This document shows positions 56,969-64,000 of a DNA stretch of 64,000 nt, piece after piece (position 1 is the stretch's first letter; the number at the start of each line of letters is the position of its first letter). A model generated the notes under the pieces. That model made no database searches and was not told where the DNA came from. It saw only the letters and a program-made list of their open reading frames with translations. The stretch spans positions 62,001 through 126,000 of the forward strand of contig NZ_FPBL01000003.1 of NCBI RefSeq assembly GCF_900116685.1. The letters are read 5' to 3'. The DNA comes from Nitrosomonas eutropha. GTDB taxonomy: Bacteria > Pseudomonadota > Gammaproteobacteria > Burkholderiales > Nitrosomonadaceae. The translations under genes were made by a program, and so were the position numbers.

Positions 56969-59611
56969 TCACGATGTCGTCCGCCGGCTGGAATTTCCCA
57001 GTAGAGAAGGCAGAATAACAAGCGTACAGATCAGGGTAAATGCCAGCCCGACGGCAAGCAACGTTCCCATACTGGCTGTTCCTTTATGCGGTGAAAACAT
57101 GAGACTGGCAAAGTCAACCAGAGCAGTCAGCGCACTGTAAAAAATAGCTCGTGCCGTACTGGTATGGATCAGCACTTCGCTTCCAACCTGGTTATCCATA
57201 CTGCGATGTACCATGTGCAAGCTGCTGTCAATCCCCAGACCCAGCAAAAGTGGTAGAGCAATGATATTGGCGAAGTTGAATGGTGTATCCAGCAAGACAG
57301 TAAAAATGCCGATAAATATGCTGGATAACAACAGTGGAATCAGTACCAGCACAGTATATTTTATGCTGCGTAGCATAAGCAGAAGCGCAATCACCACCCC
57401 TGCCAAAGTCAGTGAGAACGCCTGAATAAATGCATCGATTACCGCGTTACCTGCCTCCAGACTGATCACAGGTATCCCGGTTGCATGCGGCGCCACTTGC
57501 TGCACAGATCTGACAAAACGGCGTAATGACTCATTATCACCAATATCATCAGATGGATACACGGCGACAAGATATTCCCCTGTATGACTGTGCCAGCGAT
57601 TGGCCAGTGACGCGGGCAGCTCCTGTTCACCGAAAGGAGTAGCTTCAATCAGATTGTATAAACGCTGAAGCGCAACAGACAGTGTGGACAGCAGATTTTC
57701 TTCCAGCAAATGCAGTAATTTACCCTGATCATCCGGATCTGCCTTGTTTAGCCGGTGAAGCAACGATTCCACTGAATTACTGAGTGCCAATGCAGAAGCT
57801 AAAGTGGAGGAATCTGGATAATCCACAGTAAATCGTTCTAACGCGCTATGCAGAGAGGCAAGCGCCTGCTGTTGTTGCAATACCGTTTGCTTAACCGCAG
57901 ATGGCGTTGCCATTGACAGCTCCGGACCGATGATAAGTGACATTTCTTCAATTGCAGCCAGCTTTTCTTCCTGCTCGGGTGGCACAAAATCCTTAATTGA
58001 AACCACTTTACTTACTTCTGGCAGTTTGCTCAGATTTTCTTTCAACTGTTGAATTTCATTGCGATCTTCAGTCAGTACAACTGCATACCATGGTGAATGA
58101 TCGGGCGATGCCAGCAATTCCCGGAAAGTCTGAACAGCCTCCCCCTTTGGATCCTGCATATTGAGCAGGTTATAGTCAAACCTGATTTGTGGCCACAATA
58201 CTGCTGCCAGCAACAACACTAAACAAACAGAAATGTGTGTCAGTTTTCGCCACTTCAGCGAAACCTCAAGTACTTTACCCAACATTTTCCTGCCGTTAGG
58301 TTTAACAGCTGATTGCCCCGATAAATAGCGCAGCAGTGCCGATCCGACAATAAAAGTAACCACCAGACTGATCAGCATGCCCGTACCTGAGATAATCCCA
58401 AGCTCTGCCACTCCGCTGTAACTGGTGGGGATAAATGCATAAAAGCCAATGGCATTTGCAATCGTACAGGCAGTCAGGGCGACCCCGGCTTCGCCACCCG
58501 CTCGATATACAGCCGTTTTTGTAAGCAAACCACTTTCTTGCATTTCCCGATAACGAAGCAGAAAATGAATGGCAAAATCTGCCCCCAGGCCGATATACAA
58601 CACCGCAAAAGCAATAGAAATTACATTTACCTGACCAATAGCAACTGTTGCGAACGCAGCTGTCAGCACCAAACCCGCCACCAGACAAATCAGTACAGCT
58701 ATAGTCATACCAACCGTATACATAGCTGAATAAAGTACTGCGCCCACCATAATGAATGTAACGACTCCGGCAATTTCCATCCCATCCAGTGAACTCTTGA
58801 GTTCGTCATCAGCCAGCGCCATATCCCCGGTAATACGCAGCTGAATCGGCCCGTCGTCGGTCAAACCTACTTCTTCTGCGGCTGCGCGCACCGCCATAAC
58901 AGGTTGCTTGCTCGGCAGTAGCTCCGAATAGTCCGGGATAGGTTTGACGACAATTATTTCCTGATAGCCAGCCTTCAGCGGTTCGCCACGAAATAATGTC
59001 TGCCATGATAGGGCGCGCGATCTGCTGGCAAGCTGTGCATTGATAGTCTCGCTCACTCCCTGGAAAACTGGCTCCAACTCCAGGTGCTGGCCTTTGTTTA
59101 ATTCATCGGTCGCTTGTGTGAGCAGCGTGATAAATGTGTGCAGTGTGGGGTTTCGGGCAATTTGTGCAATGAGTGGCTGAGCTTCAGCCAAATGATCCGT
59201 GATGCGTTCCAGCTGAGGAATATCTTCATAGAGTAATCCATTACGCCCAAAAAAATCTTCTACGCCTGGCGCATAAACATCGGAAAAATTTTTGTTATCT
59301 TTTTTCAGAAGCGCCACCAGTCGGTGCGCTGTGGAATAAGCCTGCTCAGGGGTAGGAGCGCTGAGTACCAGCAACAGAATATTTGTATCCTGAGGAAAGG
59401 CCTGGTCGTACTTTTCACTGTTAATACGAAACGGCAAGTGCTCGGAAAGCATATCCGTTGTATCAGTATTCATGCCAAGATTACGAGTGGTATATACCGC
59501 ACTTATCGCAACAAAAATAAATGAGATTAATAAAACCCAGGGAGCATGGCGATAGCAGAAGCTGGTACAAGAGGCAAAGATCTTATAGGTTCTACTATGT
59601 GAAGATTCCAT
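56969..59611 (-). CDS. hpnN: MMPL/RND transporter, hopanoid-type (HpnN-like)
   Basis: The 880-residue protein has two repeats, each with one helix, a large periplasmic domain and five helices. The Asp/Gly motif is in VLYIGLGADFAIHFLLRYRE in the first half and LLLGLGIDSSLHMVHRSMDN in the second. Sequence and length match HpnN, which moves hopanoids to the outer membrane in other bacteria. No other hopanoid gene is in the window. The symbol is by similarity only. Confidence 0.82.
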   Translation of the reverse strand: MESSHSRTYKIFASCTSFCYRHAPWVLLISFIFVAISAVYTTRNLGMNTDTTDMLSEHLPFRINSEKYDQAFPQDTNILLLVLSAPTPEQAYSTAHRLVALLKKDNKNFSDVYAPGVEDFFGRNGLLYEDIPQLERITDHLAEAQPLIAQIARNPTLHTFITLLTQATDELNKGQHLELEPVFQGVSETINAQLASRSRALSWQTLFRGEPLKAGYQEIIVVKPIPDYSELLPSKQPVMAVRAAAEEVGLTDDGPIQLRITGDMALADDELKSSLDGMEIAGVVTFIMVGAVLYSAMYTVGMTIAVLICLVAGLVLTAAFATVAIGQVNVISIAFAVLYIGLGADFAIHFLLRYREMQESGLLTKTAVYRAGGEAGVALTACTIANAIGFYAFIPTSYSGVAELGIISGTGMLISLVVTFIVGSALLRYLSGQSAVKPNGRKMLGKVLEVSLKWRKLTHISVCLVLLLAAVLWPQIRFDYNLLNMQDPKGEAVQTFRELLASPDHSPWYAVVLTEDRNEIQQLKENLSKLPEVSKVVSIKDFVPPEQEEKLAAIEEMSLIIGPELSMATPSAVKQTVLQQQQALASLHSALERFTVDYPDSSTLASALALSNSVESLLHRLNKADPDDQGKLLHLLEENLLSTLSVALQRLYNLIEATPFGEQELPASLANRWHSHTGEYLVAVYPSDDIGDNESLRRFVRSVQQVAPHATGIPVISLEAGNAVIDAFIQAFSLTLAGVVIALLLMLRSIKYTVLVLIPLLLSSIFIGIFTVLLDTPFNFANIIALPLLLGLGIDSSLHMVHRSMDNQVGSEVLIHTSTARAIFYSALTALVDFASLMFSPHKGTASMGTLLAVGLAFTLICTLVILPSLLGNSSRRTTS

Positions 59612-59735
59612 TATTTTCCGCTATTGCTCCAGATCAAGTGACTGCATTTCATATTTTTCATACCGGACAGTATTTTAGTGCAGTTTTGATGAGATTGAGG
59701 GGTTCACACATGCCGATATTCAGGCTGAAACATTT

Positions 59736-59775
59736 GTACAGAGAGAGCTCCAAGTAAATTTGGAGCTCTCTGTAC
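59736..59775 (-). terminator. Long inverted repeat between the propeller gene and hpnN
   Basis: Left arm GTACAGAGAGAGCTCCAA (59736-59753) and right arm TTGGAGCTCTCTGTAC (59760-59775) are nearly perfect, with a 2-base bulge. No long T run follows, but position after the stop of the leftward gene suggests a transcript end. Confidence 0.5.
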
Positions 59776-59819
59776 TATTGAAAAGCGGCCCGGCTCAGAG
59801 AAACCAGAGGCAAGCTTGT

Positions 59820-60860
59820 TTAGCTGTTGCTGTTGATAAGTAAATTGGGTGGAGGGCCCATCGGCTCGAATGTTCTCAATAAAGGAATATCTTCTTTACT
59901 CATCCAATGGATATCCGTATCAAACGTACCTTGTGGTCCCCAGCTGCCGGTAAACTTCTTACCATCGGGCGTAAAAGTCCAGCACATTTCTTCTCCCGAG
60001 GTATTGATGACATCACCAAGATTAGTCGGCTCTTGCCATTCACCCTTTTCATCCTGATGCGCAATCCACATATCATGCCCGCCCCGCGAACCCAGATTTA
60101 TCCGCATGCTGGTAAGAACCAGACTTTTGCCATCTTTTGACAAGCCAGTCCAGTGCATGTGGTCACGCTGTGGGGAATTTATTTTTGATCCCAGGCTTAC
60201 CGGCTTTTGCCATACACCATCTTTTTTCTCAACTTTCCAGATATCACTCTCCTGCGTTACTCCAGGCTGGCTGTAGTTGAAATAAATCAGACTGTCAGAG
60301 GCAATAATTGGGCAGTGCTCTTCACCGGTTAATGTATTGATACTGGGAAGCTCCGGCACATCATTCCAGCTTTTGGGTGCTTGCCATACACCACTCACTT
60401 TCTGGACAACATAAAGATCGCCCGACAACAAGTTGTCCGGCTCATACCTCGTGAAATAAATGACATTGCCGTCATCAGAAAGGCTAGGCTCCAGTTCCCA
60501 AGCTGCCGTGTTGATATTGGGGCCTACTGTCGGATCAATATCGGGGCCAAGATGAACAGGTTCCTGCCATATGCCATCTATATTATGAGACATCCATATA
60601 TCAAAGTTATAGGCACTACCTGGTGACTTGGTACTACCTTCACGCGTTGAAACGAAAATAGCTGTTTTGCCATCCGCACTGTAAGTTATCTCTATTTCAG
60701 TACCGGGCGAGTTAATAGGAGCCCCCATACTTTTTGATACGGCTGGTGGCTCAGCTACACCTTCTGCCCCGTGCATGCCAGGCATGGCATAAGCCAGATT
60801 GCTTGCCAGCATTAAAACCGGTAGCGTGGAACAAAGTTTTATAACAGAGCTATCTCTCAT
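59820..60860 (-). CDS. Secreted PD40-type beta-propeller protein
   Basis: The 346-residue protein starts MRDSSVIKLCSTLPVLMLAS, a signal peptide cleaved near AYA-MP. It then shows five or so WD40-like beta-propeller (PD40/TolB-type) repeats: YSADGKTAIFVSTRE, LSDDGNVIYFTRYE, IIASDSLIYFNYSQ, LSKDGKSLVLTSMR, FTPDGKKFTGSWG, mostly followed by DIW/DMW/DLY turns. Such proteins bind partners or glycans; no function is known here. The start at 60860 follows GGAGAGGAGAAG. Confidence 0.82.
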   Translation of the reverse strand: MRDSSVIKLCSTLPVLMLASNLAYAMPGMHGAEGVAEPPAVSKSMGAPINSPGTEIEITYSADGKTAIFVSTREGSTKSPGSAYNFDIWMSHNIDGIWQEPVHLGPDIDPTVGPNINTAAWELEPSLSDDGNVIYFTRYEPDNLLSGDLYVVQKVSGVWQAPKSWNDVPELPSINTLTGEEHCPIIASDSLIYFNYSQPGVTQESDIWKVEKKDGVWQKPVSLGSKINSPQRDHMHWTGLSKDGKSLVLTSMRINLGSRGGHDMWIAHQDEKGEWQEPTNLGDVINTSGEEMCWTFTPDGKKFTGSWGPQGTFDTDIHWMSKEDIPLLRTFEPMGPPPNLLINSNS

Positions 60861-61192
60861 TCTGCTTCTCCTCTCCGAAAAAAGTAAACCAATCGTTCTC
60901 TTTTTGAGATTGAGAGGGTATATGATGCATTGCTGAAGTGTCAAGATAAAGAAATAGAACTACTTGCGCTCTATTTCTCCTCTTCAGATTAACACGCTGA
61001 ACTTGCCAATATTATTTGAGCGTACTTCTAAAATTAGTTTTTCAGGCAAAGCAAGGCAGTGCACAGTGATCACTGCCTCGGGTAATGTCTCGTTGCTGCA
61101 TCCCGTGCACCTTGTGCTTTCACCCCATACAACCGAATTTTTAAAGGTACCGTTAGACAAATTCATGGCGCACGCGACCAATTCCCAATATC

Positions 61193-63115
61193 TTATTTTC
61201 CACTTAAAATATTTTGCAGCAGCAAATCATTCAATCGCCTGACGAAACCGGCTGGATCTTCGAGCTGCCCTCCTTCGGCCAGCAATGCCTGATCAAACAA
61301 AATATGGCTCCAGTCGGCAAATTTGGCTTCTTCATACTTCAGGCGCTGAACCATGGGATGATGCGGGTTGATTTCCAGAAACGGTTTACTATCCGGAACT
61401 TTCTGACCAGCTGATTTCAGCAATCGCCCGAGGTTACCACTCATGTCGTGTGTATCAGCCACCAAACAGGCTGGCGATTCTGTCAAACGGTAGGTAATGC
61501 GCACATCCTTGACTAACTCACCCAGCACTTCCTTCATTTTCGCTGTTAATTCCTGAAAATCTCCTGCTTCCTTTTCATGCTCTTGCTTTTCTACTTCATC
61601 TTCCAGCTTGCCCAGATCAAGATTACCTTTGGCAATAGATTGTAAAGATTTACCCGCATATTCATTTAGATTGGCTGCCAGCCATTCATCAATGCGATCA
61701 TGCAGCAGTAGTACCTCGATTCCTTTTTTACGGAATATTTCTAAATGTGGGCTGCTTTGGGTTGCCTTCAAACCATCTGCGGTGATATAGTAGATTTTTT
61801 CCTGGTCCGGTTTCATCCGGGCGATGTAATCATCCAGCGAGACCGTCTGCTCTTCTCGCTCATCATGTGTTGAAGTAAATCTCAGCAATTTAGCGATACG
61901 TTCACGGTTGCTGTAATCTTCCGCAACGCCTTCTTTCAGTACCTGGCCAAATTCACGCCAGAAGGTTCTGAATTTCTCCTGATCTTCGCTCTTATCACTC
62001 GTTGCAAGATCTTCAATCAACCCCAGTACTTTTTTCACTGAACCGGCACGAATGCTGTCAATATCTTTCGATTCCTGCAGGATCTCACGGGAAACATTCA
62101 GTGGTAAATCATTTGAATCAATAATACCGCGAACGAAACGCAAGTACCCTGGCAACAATTTCTCCGCATCATCCATGATAAACACACGTCTGATATAAAG
62201 TTTAAGGCCATGACGATGCTCACGATCAAACAGGTCAAACGGTGCATGGGCAGGAATATATAACAACTGAATATATTCCTGCTTGCCTTCAACTCTGGCA
62301 TGTACATGAGCAAGTGGCGGCTCGAAATCATGCGCTACATGCTTATAAAATTCATCGTACTGTTCTTGTGTAATCTCATTTTTAGGCCGTGCCCAGATTG
62401 CGCTGGCCTGATTGACTGTTTCTTCTTCATCACTTATTTTGTATGCCTTACTCTCGTCATCCCATACCTCCTTCTTCATGATGATAGGAAGCGTGATGTG
62501 ATCTGAATACTTACGGATGATAGAACGCAGCTGAAAGCTACTTAACAGCTCATCCTCATCTCTTCGCAGATGCAAAACAACCTCTGTACCCCGCTCCCTC
62601 TTTTCCACGGTTTCCAGCGTATATTCACCCTCACCACCAGATTCCCAGCGCACTCCATGCTCAGCAGTCAGGCCTGCACGGCGGGTAGTCAATGTTACTT
62701 TGTCCGCAATAATAAATGCTGAATAAAAACCCACACCAAACTGTCCAATCAGGTTAGCGTCCCTGGCCTGGTCACCCGTCAGCGAATCAAAAAATTCCCG
62801 TGTACCGGATTTGGCAATAGTGCCAATGTTATTGATTACTTCCTGCCTGGACATACCGATACCGTTATCGGTGATCGTGATAGTACGCGCCTCTTTATCG
62901 TAAGCAATATAGATTTTAAGATCCGGATCGGATTCATATAATGCTGTATCGGATAATCCTTCAAACCTCAGTTTGTCTGCGGCATCCGAAGCATTCGAAA
63001 TCAACTCCCGTAGAAAAATTTCCTTATTACTGTAAAGAGAATGAATCATCAGCTTCAAAAGCTGTTTCGCTTCAGCCTGAAAATTCAAATGTTCGACGTT
63101 TTCTGTGGTTTGCAT
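61193..63115 (-). CDS. htpG: Chaperone HtpG (Hsp90)
   Basis: The 640-residue Hsp90 has the ATPase N-terminus ([60 protein letters not shown]), the middle domain ([34 protein letters not shown]) and a C-terminal dimer domain ending in [13 protein letters not shown]. It is cytoplasmic and works with DnaK. An AGGAGAAAAG site precedes the ATG. It is a single-gene unit. Confidence 0.98.
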   Translation of the reverse strand: MQTTENVEHLNFQAEAKQLLKLMIHSLYSNKEIFLRELISNASDAADKLRFEGLSDTALYESDPDLKIYIAYDKEARTITITDNGIGMSRQEVINNIGTIAKSGTREFFDSLTGDQARDANLIGQFGVGFYSAFIIADKVTLTTRRAGLTAEHGVRWESGGEGEYTLETVEKRERGTEVVLHLRRDEDELLSSFQLRSIIRKYSDHITLPIIMKKEVWDDESKAYKISDEEETVNQASAIWARPKNEITQEQYDEFYKHVAHDFEPPLAHVHARVEGKQEYIQLLYIPAHAPFDLFDREHRHGLKLYIRRVFIMDDAEKLLPGYLRFVRGIIDSNDLPLNVSREILQESKDIDSIRAGSVKKVLGLIEDLATSDKSEDQEKFRTFWREFGQVLKEGVAEDYSNRERIAKLLRFTSTHDEREEQTVSLDDYIARMKPDQEKIYYITADGLKATQSSPHLEIFRKKGIEVLLLHDRIDEWLAANLNEYAGKSLQSIAKGNLDLGKLEDEVEKQEHEKEAGDFQELTAKMKEVLGELVKDVRITYRLTESPACLVADTHDMSGNLGRLLKSAGQKVPDSKPFLEINPHHPMVQRLKYEEAKFADWSHILFDQALLAEGGQLEDPAGFVRRLNDLLLQNILSGK

Positions 63116-63221
63116 ACTTTTCTCCTTAAAAAATGCGCTAACATCGTGGGATCAGGTTTCCTGATTTCAAGTCATTTCAACCTCGAAACCTCTATTCCTT
63201 AACTTTTACTTGTTTGATCAT

Positions 63222-64000
63222 ATGAAATTTTCATCTTTTATTTTTTCGGTATCACTGTGTGCAGTCACCTTCCAAGTTAATGCTCAAGAACTAGAGCTCC
63301 CGCTTGATAAAATCAAGCTACCTTCCGGGTTTTCAATCAGTATTTGGGCACATGTGCCGAATGCGCAAACCATGACATTGGGCGATAAAGGAACAGTATT
63401 TGTAGGTTCCAAATCGGCAGGCAATGTCTATGCCGTCACGGAAAATGAAGGAAAACGCCAGGTTCGCATTATTGCCAGTAAGCTCAAAATGCCCACCGGA
63501 GTAGCATTCCATGACGGTGCCTTATACGTATCGTCGGTTAACAGAATCCTGCGTTTTGATGATATTGAAAATACACTTGATCACCCCACACCACCGCACA
63601 TTATAACGACTGATTACCCTAAAGAAACCTATCACGGCTGGAGAAACATAGCGTTTGGTCCGGATGACTGGCTGTACGTTTCTGTTGGCTCACCTTGCAA
63701 TATTTGCGAAACGGATCTGGATCGTTTTGCTCTGATTTCACGAATAAAACCGGATGGTACAAACTATGAAGTATTCGCGAGAGGGGTGCGTAATACAGAA
63801 GGATTTGACTGGCATCCCGTCACAAAGGAATTGTGGTTCACCGATATCAGCCGGGAGTGGATGGGAGATAATCTTCCACCAGATGAGTTAAATCGTGCTC
63901 CAGAGAAAGGGATGCATTTCGGTTTCCCTTACTGTCATGGACAAGAAGTAGCCGATCCCAAACTTGGAGCAAAATATGACTGCAACAAGTTTACCCCTCC
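63222..64000 (+). CDS. PQQ-dependent sugar (sorbosone) dehydrogenase-like protein, partial
   Basis: The gene runs off the right edge; 259 codons are visible. It starts MKFSSFIFSVSLCAVTFQVN, a signal peptide cut near NA-QE. A six-bladed beta-propeller follows with LPSGFSISIWAHVPNAQTM, GTVFVGSKSAGNVYAV, MPTGVAFHDGALYVSSVNRI, WRNIAFGPDDWLYVSVGSPC, RGVRNTEGFDWHPVTKELWF. The pattern is that of soluble PQQ-type glucose/sorbosone dehydrogenases, although many such proteins have no proven PQQ. It is expected to be periplasmic. Confidence 0.82.
   Translation, partial: MKFSSFIFSVSLCAVTFQVNAQELELPLDKIKLPSGFSISIWAHVPNAQTMTLGDKGTVFVGSKSAGNVYAVTENEGKRQVRIIASKLKMPTGVAFHDGALYVSSVNRILRFDDIENTLDHPTPPHIITTDYPKETYHGWRNIAFGPDDWLYVSVGSPCNICETDLDRFALISRIKPDGTNYEVFARGVRNTEGFDWHPVTKELWFTDISREWMGDNLPPDELNRAPEKGMHFGFPYCHGQEVADPKLGAKYDCNKFTP

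Noticed and set aside
61055-61077. Inverted repeat GGCAGTG...CACTGCC downstream of htpG
   Set aside because: The stem is short, has no T run on either strand, and is over 100 bases from the stop codon; too weak to call a terminator.

Overview
The window looks like a chromosomal segment of an ammonia-oxidising betaproteobacterium, most probably Nitrosomonas or a close relative. This is an inference from gene content and gene order. Supporting points are the hfq-hflX-hflK-hflC-DUF2065-hisZ-purA run, the rplU-rpmA-obgE-proB run, small class I cytochromes c, a siderophore-type TonB receptor, an HpnN-like hopanoid transporter, and many decayed insertion sequences in moderate-GC DNA. No ammonia-oxidation gene lies in the window, so the genus rests on overall resemblance only.

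Layout. 1-1.2 kb: start of rimP, then an IS5-type transposase relic split by a small inverted-repeat element. 1.4-4.7 kb: DUF1841 protein, two tandem cytochromes c, Uup ABC-F ATPase. 4.9-7.2 kb: selD-mnmH (selenouridine in tRNA). 7.2-10.7 kb: an iron-uptake operon reading leftwards (Fur box, broken DUF4198 gene, PepSY protein, TonB receptor). 10.9-17.2 kb: methyltransferase, PEBP protein, pyrC, rsmI, ABC exporter and yraN, with REP-like repeats in the gaps. 17.4-19 kb: a small accessory island with an integron-type cassette carrying a GIY-YIG protein between attC-like sites, an apparently orphan YoeB toxin with only the tail of its antitoxin, and an AbrB-type antitoxin overlapping a broken Doc toxin. 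19-23.3 kb: a membrane-anchored protein, DoxX, and a DevBCA-like exporter. 23.6-28.2 kb: zinc-ribbon protein, CBS protein, Lon, and two small proteins.

28.3-34.8 kb is the hfq-to-purA operon. 35-40.5 kb holds PhoR, a YheT hydrolase, proB, obgE, rpmA and rplU, all leftward. 40.7-44.2 kb holds gshA-gshB, a small secreted protein and an isoprenylcysteine-methyltransferase-like protein. 44.3-47.4 kb is fliD-fliS-fliT behind a strong sigma-28 promoter match. 47.5-48.4 kb is a decayed IS5-family element. The remainder holds a His-rich Spy-like protein, ligA, a methylthioadenosine-type phosphorylase, def, hemJ (whose stop codon lies in a mobile-repeat terminus), a double VanZ-like membrane protein, tRNA-Lys(UUU), DedA, the HpnN-like transporter, a beta-propeller protein, htpG, and the start of a sugar-dehydrogenase-like gene cut by the window edge.

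Most of the window is ordinary core genome. The most unusual part is 17.4-19 kb, where cassette recombination sites, toxin-antitoxin pieces and a nuclease-fold protein lie together with no integrase. The second is the general decay: relic transposases, compensated frameshifts, and a Fur-controlled operon whose first gene is dead. I saw no CRISPR array, no prophage and no clearly new multi-gene defence system.
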